DNA of 64,000 nucleotides from an uncultured Erythrobacter sp. (lineage in GTDB: Bacteria; Pseudomonadota; Alphaproteobacteria; Sphingomonadales; Sphingomonadaceae): the NCBI GenBank assembly GCA_947488755.1, contig CANLAD010000001.1:2303501-2367500 (forward strand), given 5' to 3'. Both the position numbers and the translations under genes were made by a program. Shown in pieces: positions 8,466 to 16,743 of this stretch (position 1 is the stretch's first letter; each line of letters opens with the position of its first letter). The notes under the pieces are model-generated. The model was not told the DNA's origin and did no database searches. It saw nothing but the letters and a program-made list of their open reading frames with translations.

Positions 8466-11087
8466 ATGGCAGACAAGCCCACCCCGATGATGGAGCAATA
8501 CCTCGCCCTGAAGCGCGAGGCGGGCGGATCGCTGCTGTTCTATCGCATGGGCGATTTTTTCGAATTGTTCTTCGAGGACGCGAAGATCGCCGCGCGCATT
8601 CTCGATATCGCGCTTACCAGCCGGGGCGAGCACGATGGCGAGCCGGTCGCGATGTGCGGGGTGCCGGTGCATTCGGCAGAGAGCTATCTTGCACGGCTGA
8701 TCCGCAGCGGGCAGCGAGTGGCGATTGCGGAGCAGGTCGAGACCCCGGCAGAGGCGAAGGCGCGCGCAAAAAGCGAAGGCAAGCCGTCCTCCAAAGTGCT
8801 GGTCGCGCGCGACATCGTGCGCTTCGTGACGGCGGGCACACTGACCGAGGAGGCGCTGCTCGAACCCGCGCGCGCCAACTTGCTGGTAGCGCTCGCCGAA
8901 GTGCGTGGAACCACCGGGCTGGCGAGCTGCGATATCTCGACCGGCGCGATGGTGCTGGAGGAATGCGCGCCGGACGCGCTGGGCGCGGAACTGGCGCGCC
9001 TTACCCCGAGCGAAGTGGTCGTGCCCGAAGGCTGTGACGCCGACGAGCCGACCGAACCGATCACCCATGCGCGCGCCCATTTCTCAAGCGATGCGGGCGA
9101 AGCGCGACTGTGCGAGGTGCACGGCGTCGCAACGCTCGACGGGTTCGGCACGTTCAGCCGCGCGATGCTGGCGGCGGCGGGCGGGCTGATCGGTTATCTC
9201 GATCACGTGGGGCGCGGATCGCTACCGCTGCTGCTGCCACCGGTGACGCGCGAGAGCGATGCGGGCATGGCGATGGACGCGGCGACGCGCGCGAGTCTAG
9301 AAATCACGGAAACACAAAGCGGGAGCCGCGCCGGAAGCCTGGTCGCCACACTCGACCGGTGCTCCACCGGCGCGGGATCGCGATTGCTGGCTGAAGATCT
9401 CTCCGCCCCTTTGCTGGATCGCAAGCGCATCGAAGCGCGGCTCGCGCTGGTGCAGTTCTGGCAGGAGCGACCGATCGAGCGTGCCCGGCTGCGCGAGGCT
9501 CTGCGCGCGCTGCCAGACATTGGGCGCGCGCTGGGGCGTATTGTCGCAGGCCGCGGCTCCCCGCGCGATCTGGGACAGGTGCGCGACGGCCTTGGCGAAG
9601 CGGCGCGGTTGCATGAATGGCTTGGCGGCGAAGCGGATCGGCCGGCGCTGCTCGACACGCTGTTGCCGCGTCTTGCCGGGCAGGCTGCGCTGATCGACCT
9701 GCTCACCCGCGCGCTCGTCCCCTCGCCGCCGACCGAGCGCGCCAATGGCGGCTTCATCGCGCAAGGATACGACGCCGCGCTCGACGACTTGCGCGAGACC
9801 TCCGGCAATGCCCGCCGCGCCATCGCCGCGCTCGAAGCGCGTTATCGCGACGATACCGGCATCACCGCGCTGAAGATCAAGCACAACGGCGTGCTCGGCT
9901 ATTTCATCGAAGTGCCCAGCCGCCATGCCGACGCGCTCATGGCCCCCGACAGCGGCTTCACCCATCGCCAGACGATGAAGGGCGCGGTGCGGTTCAACTC
10001 GCTGGGCCTGCACGAGGAAGCCTCGCGCATTTCTGAAAGCGGCGGACGGGCGCTCGCCGCCGAAGAAGCGCATTTCGAGGAGCTGGTCGGCGAGGTCGTG
10101 CAGGCCCGCGAAGCCATCGCCGCCACCGCCGCCGCGCTCGCCCGGATCGACGTCGCAGCGGGCAATGCGGAGCGCGCGAGCGAAGGCGATTGGTGTCGAC
10201 CGGTGATAGAGGACGCCGCCTGTCTCGACATCGAAGGCGGCAGGCACCCGGTGGTCGAAGCGGCGCTGGCGAAGAGCGGCGAGCGCTTCGTCGCCAATGA
10301 TTGCGCGCTTGGCGACAACGACCGGCTGTGGCTGATCGGCGGGCCGAACATGGGCGGCAAGTCGACCTTTCTGCGGCAGAATGCGCTCATCGTACTGATG
10401 GCGCAGGCCGGGTGCTACGTGCCCGCAAGTGCCGCGCGGATCGGGCTGGTCGATCGCCTGTTCAGCCGGGTCGGCGCGTCGGACAACCTCGCGCGCGGGC
10501 GTTCGACCTTCATGGTCGAAATGGTCGAGACCGCCGCGATCCTCGCCCAGGCGAGCGAGCGCAGTTTCGTCATTCTCGACGAAGTCGGGCGCGGTACGAG
10601 CACCTATGACGGGCTCGCGCTGGCATGGGCCGTCGTCGAGGCGGTGCACAGCCGCATCGGGTGCCGCTGCCTGTTTGCAACCCATTACCACGAGCTCGCG
10701 CGGCTGGCCGAAACCTGCGAAAACCTCTCGCTCCACCATGTCCGCGCGCGCGAGTGGAAGGGCGACCTGGTGCTGCTGCACGAACTCGCCGAGGGGCCTG
10801 CGGACCGATCCTATGGGCTCGCCGTAGCCAAGCTGGCGGGCGTGCCGAGCGACGTGGTCAAGCGCGCGCGGGCGGTGCTCGACACGCTGGAGCGCACGCA
10901 CGAGGAAACCGGGGGTTTGGCGGCGGGGCTGGGCGATCTGCCGCTGTTCGCCGCCGCGGAATCGGCAGAACCGGAAGAAACACCCGAGCAGGCGCTGACC
11001 GCCCGGCTGCGCCAAACCGATATTGACGCGCTGTCGCCGCGTGAGGCGCTGGACCTGCTTTACGAGCTGAAGCGCGCGCTCGACTGA
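8466..11087 (+). CDS. mutS: DNA mismatch repair protein MutS
   Basis: This 873-residue protein detects mispairs and starts methyl-directed or nick-directed repair with MutL. The mismatch-reading motif FFELF is at about residues 28-32. The lever and clamp regions follow, and the C-terminal ATPase has Walker A GGPNMGGKSTFL (about 627-638), Walker B FVILDEVGRGTSTYDG and the dimerisation tail. The length is typical. The ATG at 8466 follows closely on GGGTAGGGCATCGCG. It is transcribed divergently from the malic enzyme gene. Confidence 0.97.
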   Translation: MADKPTPMMEQYLALKREAGGSLLFYRMGDFFELFFEDAKIAARILDIALTSRGEHDGEPVAMCGVPVHSAESYLARLIRSGQRVAIAEQVETPAEAKARAKSEGKPSSKVLVARDIVRFVTAGTLTEEALLEPARANLLVALAEVRGTTGLASCDISTGAMVLEECAPDALGAELARLTPSEVVVPEGCDADEPTEPITHARAHFSSDAGEARLCEVHGVATLDGFGTFSRAMLAAAGGLIGYLDHVGRGSLPLLLPPVTRESDAGMAMDAATRASLEITETQSGSRAGSLVATLDRCSTGAGSRLLAEDLSAPLLDRKRIEARLALVQFWQERPIERARLREALRALPDIGRALGRIVAGRGSPRDLGQVRDGLGEAARLHEWLGGEADRPALLDTLLPRLAGQAALIDLLTRALVPSPPTERANGGFIAQGYDAALDDLRETSGNARRAIAALEARYRDDTGITALKIKHNGVLGYFIEVPSRHADALMAPDSGFTHRQTMKGAVRFNSLGLHEEASRISESGGRALAAEEAHFEELVGEVVQAREAIAATAAALARIDVAAGNAERASEGDWCRPVIEDAACLDIEGGRHPVVEAALAKSGERFVANDCALGDNDRLWLIGGPNMGGKSTFLRQNALIVLMAQAGCYVPASAARIGLVDRLFSRVGASDNLARGRSTFMVEMVETAAILAQASERSFVILDEVGRGTSTYDGLALAWAVVEAVHSRIGCRCLFATHYHELARLAETCENLSLHHVRAREWKGDLVLLHELAEGPADRSYGLAVAKLAGVPSDVVKRARAVLDTLERTHEETGGLAAGLGDLPLFAAAESAEPEETPEQALTARLRQTDIDALSPREALDLLYELKRALD

Positions 11088-11146
11088 CGCTGTGATACAG
11101 CGCGCGGCAACCGAACCTTAACCTTCCCGGTGCCAGTGTCGCGCGC

Positions 11147-11599
11147 ATGTCGAATGGTATGCTCGGTAACTCGAAAGCCACGCTGATGTTCGCCGCGATC
11201 GTCGTCGCGCTTGCCGTGGTGGCCACCTTTGCGGTCGGCACGGTCCTGCCTGCCGACGAAAAGGTCGAGCAGGACGATGCGCCCGTCGCCGTCGAAACCC
11301 CGACGCCCGCGCAACCCGCTGACAGCGGCTGGGCCGAGGATGATGACGACGATGGCTGGGGCGCTGCCGCCGTTGCCGCAGCCGCTAATGGCACGGGCTT
11401 CTCCAGCAGCAGTTCTAGCGGGTCGAGCCCGTTTGGAGATTACACACCCGATCCGAACCAGGAGCGCGGATCGCTTCCGGTCGCATCGAACGGTTCGAGA
11501 CGAGTGATTCGCATGACACGGCGCGAAGCGGCCGAGCAACTCGAACCGCGCGGCGGCGGCCGTGTGGCGATACCGATGCGGCCACGCCCGGCGCAATAG
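11147..11599 (+). CDS. Hypothetical membrane-anchored acidic protein
   Basis: The product has 150 residues and no recognised family. One transmembrane helix is present near the N terminus (about 12-33, TLMFAAIVVALAVVATFAVG). A low-complexity acidic segment DSGWAEDDDDDGWG and a serine-rich stretch follow, and the end is basic (RRVIRMTRREAAEQL). The layout suggests an inner-membrane anchor with a disordered periplasmic tail. A similar acidic DGWG motif ends the protein at 62627-63277. It begins 60 nt after mutS and converges with the next gene. Confidence 0.6.
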   Translation: MSNGMLGNSKATLMFAAIVVALAVVATFAVGTVLPADEKVEQDDAPVAVETPTPAQPADSGWAEDDDDDGWGAAAVAAAANGTGFSSSSSSGSSPFGDYTPDPNQERGSLPVASNGSRRVIRMTRREAAEQLEPRGGGRVAIPMRPRPAQ

Positions 11600-11637
11600 G
11601 CCGCTCAGACCGCAGCGCGAGAGCGTCAACGCCGCAT

Positions 11638-11964
11638 TCAGTCGGTTTCCTTGCCCTTGTACTTCTTCACATTGTCATCGTGGTTCGGCTCGCCCGCATA
11701 GGCGGAATTGTCGATCTTGCCGGTGTCTTCCATGTCGCGCATTTCATCGACCAGATCGGTTTCATTGCCCGCGACGTTGTCGACGCCGGGTGAGTGCGCC
11801 TTGCGGCTCTCGGTGCCGCCCGGGCGCTCGTGCCGGTCAGATTGCGCCTGCTCGGCAACTTCCTGCGCCTGGCTGCGATGGTCGTCCTGTTCGTCATTGT
11901 GCGTCTCGGGCGCGAGGCCGGCCTGACGCTGTTCCTGGCTGGTGGGGTCTTTGCGGTCGGTCAT
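11638..11964 (-). CDS. Small hydrophilic protein, possibly stress-related
   Basis: This 108-residue protein is strongly charged and rich in Gln, Asp, Glu, His and Lys, with no hydrophobic core, so it is probably intrinsically disordered; no family is recognised. The ATG at 11964 is preceded by GGAGTATTTCA (AGGAG about 8 nt upstream), a better start than the upstream in-frame codon at 12084. A GGAAC-N17-GGTT element lies 23-48 nt upstream (11987-12012), close to the EcfG consensus, hinting at general stress control. This is inference. Confidence 0.6.
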   Translation of the reverse strand: MTDRKDPTSQEQRQAGLAPETHNDEQDDHRSQAQEVAEQAQSDRHERPGGTESRKAHSPGVDNVAGNETDLVDEMRDMEDTGKIDNSAYAGEPNHDDNVKKYKGKETD

Positions 11965-11986
11965 TGAAATACTCCTTCGACCAATC

Positions 11987-12012
11987 AACCGATGAACCAT
12001 CGCCCGCGTTCC
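11987..12012 (-). promoter_or_regulatory. EcfG-like promoter candidate
   Basis: Read on the minus strand, GGAAC (12012-12008) and GGTT (11990-11987) are separated by 17 bases. The general stress sigma factor EcfG of alphaproteobacteria uses GGAAC-N16/17-CGTT, so one -10 base differs. It would start transcription just ahead of the small hydrophilic protein gene at 11638-11964. Confidence 0.35.
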
Positions 12013-12030
12013 GAATGGGCGGTCTTCGTG

Positions 12031-12121
12031 GCGTTCGCTAGCCTCCCACTCCCCCGCCCTTTCACCCGGACATCGTATCCTCAAGGGTGGAAGGGCGGGG
12101 GAGTGGGAGGCTCGGGAACGC
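12031..12121. repeat. 91-bp near-perfect inverted repeat
   Basis: The arms are 12031-12067 and 12085-12121. The core is a perfect 22-bp stem (12040-12061 pairing with 12091-12112), extended outward by GCGTTC/GAACGC after a 3-base internal mismatch and inward by 6 bp with one G-U pair. The loop is 17 bases. It lies in the non-coding gap between two minus-strand genes and has no T tract. It looks like a REP/BIME-type palindromic element or a small non-autonomous repeat rather than a simple terminator. Confidence 0.85.
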
Positions 12122-12144
12122 AGACAAGCACCGACGCGAGAAAA

Positions 12145-13014
12145 CTAACGCGTCGGTACGGGCGCTTCGCCGGTATAATCGTAGAATCCCCGCCCTGCCT
12201 TGCGGCCCAGCCAGCCGGCTTCGACATATTTCACCAGCAGCGGCGCGGGGCGATATTTGCTGTCGCCGGTTGTCTCATGCAGTACGTTGATGATGTCGAG
12301 GCAGGTGTCGAGTCCGACGAAATCGGCGAGTTCGAGCGGCCCCATCGGGTGATTGAGGCCGAGGCGACAGCCTTTGTCGATATCCTCGATCCCCGCGGTC
12401 GACTGACCCAACACAAACACCGCCTCGTTGATCATCGGCAGCAGGATGCGGTTGACGACGAAGCCGGGCTCGTCCTGGCTCAGCACGACTTCCTTGCCCA
12501 AACCCTTCGCGAAGTGGGTGATGCGGTCGGTGGTGACCTGCGCGGTGGCGAGGCCGGGGATCACCTCGATCAGGCCCATGACCGGTACCGGGTTGAAGAA
12601 GTGCAGGCCGATGAAGCGCTCCGGATCGGGCGAGTGGTTCGCCATGCGGGTGATCGGGATCGAGCTGGTGTTGGACGCCATGATCGCGGTTTCGGCCAGC
12701 ACTTCGCCTGCCTTGGCAAAGATCGCCTGCTTGATCGCCTCCTTCTCGGTCGCGGCTTCGATGATGAGGTCAGCCTCTTCCATCGGTGCGTAATCGCCGA
12801 TCGGCGTGATGCGGGAGAGCAGCTTTTCCGCGCCATCGGCTTCGATCTTGCCGCGCCCGACCAGCTTGGCCACGGCGTCGTCGATCCGGCCCTTGCCCGC
12901 CTTTGCCGTGTCGAGATCGATGTCGGACAGCATCACGTCCATGCCGTTGGCGGCGATGGTCTGGGCGATGCCGGTGCCCATCTGCCCGGCTCCGATGACG
13001 GCGACTTTCTGCAT
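12145..13014 (-). CDS. 3-hydroxybutyryl-CoA / 3-hydroxyacyl-CoA dehydrogenase
   Basis: This 289-residue NAD(P)-dependent enzyme interconverts (S)-3-hydroxyacyl-CoA and 3-ketoacyl-CoA. The N-terminal Rossmann motif VIGAGQMGTGIAQ lies at residues 5-17. The signature GLHFFNPVPVMGLIEVI supplies the catalytic His, and the helical C-terminal domain has GRKAGRGFYDY. Single-domain proteins of this size act in butyrate/polyhydroxybutyrate metabolism or short-chain fatty acid oxidation. The ATG at 13014 opens MQKVAVIGAG, as in homologues. The cobalamin adenosyltransferase gene lies upstream on the same strand, 80 nt away. Confidence 0.92.
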   Translation of the reverse strand: MQKVAVIGAGQMGTGIAQTIAANGMDVMLSDIDLDTAKAGKGRIDDAVAKLVGRGKIEADGAEKLLSRITPIGDYAPMEEADLIIEAATEKEAIKQAIFAKAGEVLAETAIMASNTSSIPITRMANHSPDPERFIGLHFFNPVPVMGLIEVIPGLATAQVTTDRITHFAKGLGKEVVLSQDEPGFVVNRILLPMINEAVFVLGQSTAGIEDIDKGCRLGLNHPMGPLELADFVGLDTCLDIINVLHETTGDSKYRPAPLLVKYVEAGWLGRKAGRGFYDYTGEAPVPTR

Positions 13015-13094
13015 TTATGGCTCCCTTCGCAAGTGCAGCATGGGCGCGCACTAGCGGCGAAGGAGAGATGTGGCTAGCGCTAGCGCGCCCGACA

Positions 13095-13682
13095 CTATCG
13101 GTTCGCGCCGGGAACCCACTTCACATCCGCGCGCCCTGCATTGTTGCAGCAGCGCGCGAGGACGAACAGCAGATCGGACAAGCGGTTGATATACGCCGCG
13201 CCCGCCGGATTGACCGGCTCGACTTCAGCCAGTGCCGCAACCGCTCTCTCGGCGGCGCGGGTGCTGGCTCTCGCCACATGCATGCGCGCGGCTTCCTCGC
13301 TTCCGCCGGGCAGGACGAAACTGTCGAGCGGTTCGAGATCGGCGTTGAACGCATCGATCTGCGCCTCCAGCCAATCGACCTGCGCGGGCACGATGCGCAG
13401 CACCATGTCGCCCGGCTCGAAGCCTTCGCCATCAAGCGCACCCTTGGGCGTCGCGAGATCCGCGCCAAGATCGAACAGGTCGTTCTGCACCCGCAGCAGC
13501 GCCTTGGCGATCGCGCCGTCATCGCTCAGCGGCACCAGCGCACAACCGATCGCGCTGTTCGCCTCATCCACTGCGCCGATCGCGGCGATCCGGGCGGAGT
13601 TCTTTGGCGTGCGCGAACCATCGACGAGGCCGGTTGTGCCGCCATCGCCGGTGCGGGTGTAAATTGTGTTCAGCTTGACCAT
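13095..13682 (-). CDS. PduO-type cob(I)alamin adenosyltransferase
   Basis: This 195-residue enzyme transfers the adenosyl group of ATP to cob(I)alamin to make coenzyme B12. The ATP site TRTGDGGTTGLVDGSR is at residues 10-25. The Arg/Glu signature ARASTRAAERAVAAL and the final NRLSDLLFVLAR are typical of the PduO/MMAB family. Placement beside an acyl-CoA dehydrogenase suggests supply of cofactor for methylmalonyl-CoA mutase, but no mutase is in the window. The start at 13682 gives the family-standard MVKLNTIYTRTGDGG. Confidence 0.94.
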   Translation of the reverse strand: MVKLNTIYTRTGDGGTTGLVDGSRTPKNSARIAAIGAVDEANSAIGCALVPLSDDGAIAKALLRVQNDLFDLGADLATPKGALDGEGFEPGDMVLRIVPAQVDWLEAQIDAFNADLEPLDSFVLPGGSEEAARMHVARASTRAAERAVAALAEVEPVNPAGAAYINRLSDLLFVLARCCNNAGRADVKWVPGANR

Positions 13683-13724
13683 GACAGCAGCCTATGACGC
13701 GGGGCGCGGACCGGGTCCAGCGCT

Positions 13725-13955
13725 TCAGCTGGCGATGACTGCGATCAGCGCGACCACGCCAATGGCGAGCGCCTGATACTTGATCCGCGCGAACATCGCC
13801 TTGTTCTGCAGCGCCTGCATTTCGGTGACGGTTTCACCCTCGCCGGTCTCCAGATCGATCTTGGTCGTCTTGAGAAACGCGATGATGCCGCGGATCAACG
13901 AGAAGACCACGAGGCCGCACAGGACCACCAGCACGATGATGAGAAACCAGTTCAT
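13725..13955 (-). CDS. HIG1-domain twin transmembrane protein
   Basis: This 76-residue protein has two transmembrane helices (about 4-27 and 58-75). The loop ends in MFARIKYQALAIG, the HIG1 signature with the RIKYQ motif. Bacterial HIG1 proteins are thought to associate with respiratory complexes, as Rcf1 does in mitochondria. It lies 42 nt upstream of the adenosyltransferase gene on the same strand and may form an operon with it. Confidence 0.82.
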   Translation of the reverse strand: MNWFLIIVLVVLCGLVVFSLIRGIIAFLKTTKIDLETGEGETVTEMQALQNKAMFARIKYQALAIGVVALIAVIAS

Positions 13956-13980
13956 GCCTCACTAAATGGGGGCGCGCGGT

Positions 13981-14814
13981 TCAAGTTCCACCTTCGAAAG
14001 TGCGCAACCGCAATTGCTCGGCAAGCATCAGCCCATCGTCACCCGCGCGGCGGCGGTCGGCGAGCGGCGGCGATCCGCGGCGTTTGGCGAGCTTTTCGCC
14101 ATTGTCGTCCAGCACGAGATCGTGGTGATGCCATTCGGGCACCGGCAGGCGCAGCAGCTCCTGCAGCACCCGGTGGACATGGGTCGATTCGAACAGGTCG
14201 CGCCCACGGGTGACAAGCGTGATCCCATCGGCGGCATCATCGAGCGTCGCGGCGAGGTGATAACTGGCAGGAAGATCGCGGCGCACGATCACGACATCAC
14301 CGAAGGCACGCGGATCGGCGATGACGCTGCCCTTCTTCGCGTCGCGCCACACCACCTCGCCCACGGACTCCATCGCCCGGTCGACATCGAGTCTGAACGC
14401 CGGGGCTTCCCCATCCGAGCCAGCGCAGCGCCCGCGACATGAACCGGGATATTCGAACCCGTCCTCGCCCGTGCGCAGCGGCAGATCGCGGATCTGCGCG
14501 CGCGTGCAGGTGCAGGGGTAGAGCAACCCGTCATCGGCCAACCGCGCTGCCTCGCGCTCATAGATCGCAAGCCGGGTCGATTGGGCGGGCACCTCTTCCC
14601 ATTCCAGCCCGAGCCATTCGAGATCGCGACGAAACTCGTCGGCCAGCTCGGCGCGCGAGCGTGGGCCATCGATATCCTCGATCCGAAGCAGAAACCGCCC
14701 CCCGGCTGCGCGCGCCAGATCGTGCGCGACGATAGCCGAATAGGCGTGTCCCAGATGCAGCGAACCGTTGGGGCTGGGCGCGAAGCGCGTGACGATCGGA
14801 AGAGGGTCGCTCAT
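13981..14814 (-). CDS. gluQ: Glutamyl-Q tRNA(Asp) synthetase
   Basis: This 277-residue truncated relative of glutamyl-tRNA synthetase attaches glutamate to queuosine at position 34 of tRNA-Asp. The class I motif appears as FAPSPNGSLHLGHA (residues 11-24) and the KMSKS-like motif as EKLAKRRGSP. The zinc-type segment CTCTRAQIRD and YPGSCRGRC are present. There is no anticodon-binding domain, which distinguishes it from GltX. The queuosine pathway is also represented by queC at 47.7 kb. The 3' end is 25 nt from the HIG1 gene. Confidence 0.93.
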   Translation of the reverse strand: MSDPLPIVTRFAPSPNGSLHLGHAYSAIVAHDLARAAGGRFLLRIEDIDGPRSRAELADEFRRDLEWLGLEWEEVPAQSTRLAIYEREAARLADDGLLYPCTCTRAQIRDLPLRTGEDGFEYPGSCRGRCAGSDGEAPAFRLDVDRAMESVGEVVWRDAKKGSVIADPRAFGDVVIVRRDLPASYHLAATLDDAADGITLVTRGRDLFESTHVHRVLQELLRLPVPEWHHHDLVLDDNGEKLAKRRGSPPLADRRRAGDDGLMLAEQLRLRTFEGGT

Positions 14815-14873
14815 GGTGGCTCAGGCGTTTTGCACACATCGCGTCCACACGCTATTCACGTGTTGTCAACAGG

Positions 14874-14901
14874 CTGTCCACAAGGATATCCCTGTGGATA
14901 G
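14874..14901. promoter_or_regulatory. DnaA-box-like inverted pair
   Basis: CTGTCCACA (14874-14882) and TGTGGATAG (14893-14901) face each other across 10 bases. The second, read on the minus strand, is CTATCCACA, 8 of 9 matches to the DnaA consensus TTATCCACA; the first matches 7 of 9. A further GTCCACA occurs at about 14843. The cluster lies in the 158-base divergent promoter region between gluQ and the HNH gene. Confidence 0.5.
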
Positions 14902-14972
14902 CGGGTTTGTCATGGCTTTGACTCTTTTGCGCGCCACGGCATGATCCGGTCAATCAGGGAGGAACGCTAAAG

Positions 14973-15581
14973 GTGTTTCAAGCCGAACTGATCGAAAATG
15001 CGGCCCGGTTCCGCAGCGCCGGGGACGATCCGACGCGCAACCTGTCGGCCTGTCCGGCACTGGTGCTGAACGCGGATTACACGCCGTTGTCCTATTATCC
15101 GCTGAGCCTGTGGCCATGGCAGACCGCGATCAAGGCGGTGTTTCTCGACCGTGTGGACATTGTCGAAGCCTATGATCGCGAGGTTCACTCGCCCAGCCTC
15201 GATATGAAAATCCCGAGCGTTATCGCGCTTCGCCAGTATGTGAAGCAAAGCGAATTTCCCGCCTTCACCCGCTTCAACGTGTTCCTGCGCGACAAGTTCG
15301 AATGCCAGTATTGCGGCAACGGGCAGCACCTCACTTTCGACCACGTCACGCCGCGCCGTCTGGGCGGCAAGACGACGTGGGAGAACATCATCACCGCTTG
15401 CGCCCCGTGCAATATGAAAAAGGGTGGTCGCACGCCGAAACAGGCGGCGATGCCGGTGCGCCGCTCGCCCATTCGCCCCACGAGCTGGCAATTGCAGCAG
15501 CACGGAAAACAGTTCCCGCCCAATTACTTGCACGAAACCTGGCGCGACTGGCTGTATTGGGACATCGAGCTAGAGGCTTGA
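14973..15581 (+). CDS. HNH endonuclease family protein
   Basis: This 202-residue protein carries an HNH nuclease core in its second half. A zinc-type CQYCG pair is followed by LTFDHVTPRRLGGKTTWENIITACAPCNMKKGGRTP, which supplies the H-N-H residues and the second CxxC. The N-terminal part (LVLNADYTPLSYYPLSLWPWQTAIK) is the conserved leader of a widespread, chromosomal HNH family. No toxin or restriction partner is adjacent, so a housekeeping or repair role is possible but unproven. The start is a GTG with GGGAGGAAC about 10 nt upstream. Confidence 0.85.
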   Translation: MFQAELIENAARFRSAGDDPTRNLSACPALVLNADYTPLSYYPLSLWPWQTAIKAVFLDRVDIVEAYDREVHSPSLDMKIPSVIALRQYVKQSEFPAFTRFNVFLRDKFECQYCGNGQHLTFDHVTPRRLGGKTTWENIITACAPCNMKKGGRTPKQAAMPVRRSPIRPTSWQLQQHGKQFPPNYLHETWRDWLYWDIELEA

Positions 15582-15678
15582 TTTACAGCAGGTTTGCGTG
15601 CATCAGCGAAGTGCTGCCCTTGGCGCTACGGACGTGATCCGGGGAAACGTCCGCATTTTTGGCTGCGCTGGGGGTTGA

Positions 15679-16422
15679 ATGAGCTTCGTGGAAGACCTGC
15701 TCGCAAAATACGGTCAACTCAGAACCCTTACGCAAGAAGAGGAAGCGGCCTTTCGTTCGCTCACCGTGAAAACGCGCGATTACAAGGCGGGCACGGATCT
15801 GATCGCGGGGCAGTACGATGAACCCGATCATCTGTTTCTTGTCGAAAGCGGCCGATTGTTCGCATCATGCGAACTCGAGAACGGACAAAGAGCGATCACG
15901 CGGCTGTATTTCGCGGGCGATATCATGGGCACCGCGAACATACCCTTTGAAAAAGCGACCCACACGATCACCGCGCAGTCGGATGCAACCCTGTATGCCT
16001 TCCCGCGGCAAAAGCTGATCGAAGCCTTCACTAAGCTGCCGCGTGTGGCGGCGATTTTCTACACCTTCGCAGCGCTCGAAAATGCGACGCTCAACGATCG
16101 GCTGGTTTCGATCGGGAGAACACGCGGCAAGGCACGACTTGCCTCGCTGATCCTTGAGATTTCCGCACGGCGAAGCATGCTCGCCGCGCGTTCTGAAGAC
16201 TCCTTCCCGATCGGATTGACCCAGGCGCAGATCGGCGATGCGATCGGGTTGACCGAAGTGCAGGTCAACCGATTGTTCCGCGACCTTGATAAAGACAAGG
16301 TGATCGAGCGGAGCAACGGTCACATTACCATCACCGATCGCGACAGGCTCGCTAGGATCGGCGTTTTCCGCGATCGCTACAACGATCTCGATCTGGACTG
16401 GTTCGACGAAGAGATGAAGTAA
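15679..16422 (+). CDS. Crp/Fnr family transcriptional regulator
   Basis: This 247-residue regulator has an N-terminal cyclic-nucleotide-type beta-barrel (about 15-130, including GRLFASCELENGQRAITRLYFAGDIMG) and a C-terminal winged helix (IGLTQAQIGDAIGLTEVQVNRLFRDLDKDKVIE). It has no N-terminal cysteine cluster, so it is not a classical oxygen-sensing FnrL, and the key cAMP-binding residues of Crp are not evident. The ligand and targets are unknown. The gene stands between the HNH nuclease and a convergent small gene. Confidence 0.85.
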   Translation: MSFVEDLLAKYGQLRTLTQEEEAAFRSLTVKTRDYKAGTDLIAGQYDEPDHLFLVESGRLFASCELENGQRAITRLYFAGDIMGTANIPFEKATHTITAQSDATLYAFPRQKLIEAFTKLPRVAAIFYTFAALENATLNDRLVSIGRTRGKARLASLILEISARRSMLAARSEDSFPIGLTQAQIGDAIGLTEVQVNRLFRDLDKDKVIERSNGHITITDRDRLARIGVFRDRYNDLDLDWFDEEMK

Positions 16423-16431
16423 CTGCGCCGT

Positions 16432-16698
16432 TCAGGCGTGGTTGGCTGTATCCGATAGTTCCTGGGGTCCGGTGGGCTGAACGAACCAAACCCCATCTTC
16501 GCCCACCAGCTGCATCTTGCAGACCGATTTGCCATTCAGATACAGTTCCGCCCAGTCGCCGCTGGCCGACTCCTTTGCCAGGTCGAGCGCCTGCGCGGTC
16601 GAATGCGCGTGGAACGCGACGGTTTTCTCGCCAGTCTGATTCTCAGCCGCAAAGCGCAGGGAATACCGATCCATTTCGCGGACACTACGCGGAACCAC
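16432..16698 (-). CDS. DUF6894-like small protein
   Basis: This 88-residue hypothetical protein contains RYSLRFAAENQ and STAQALDLAKESASGDWAELYLNGK, which resemble the small alphaproteobacterial DUF6894 family whose role is unknown. Two starts are possible: GTG at 16698, with AAGGCG upstream, or ATG at 16674, which gives MDRYSLRF and fits family N termini better. It is oriented toward the Crp/Fnr gene, 9 nt from its end. Confidence 0.55.
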   Translation of the reverse strand: MVPRSVREMDRYSLRFAAENQTGEKTVAFHAHSTAQALDLAKESASGDWAELYLNGKSVCKMQLVGEDGVWFVQPTGPQELSDTANHA

Positions 16699-16743
16699 GA
16701 ATTTCGCCTTATAGAATGATGTCCGGCGGTCGGGAGGGTTCGC

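Noticed and set aside
12145..13077. Opposite-strand open frames of 300-400 codons across the dehydrogenase, malic enzyme and mutS genes.
   Set aside because: They are GC-rich antisense shadows with no domain, no Shine-Dalgarno and His/Arg-rich composition.
15582..15678. FNR box (TTGAT-N4-ATCAA) in front of the Crp/Fnr gene.
   Set aside because: TTGATTTACAGCAGG lacks the second half-site.
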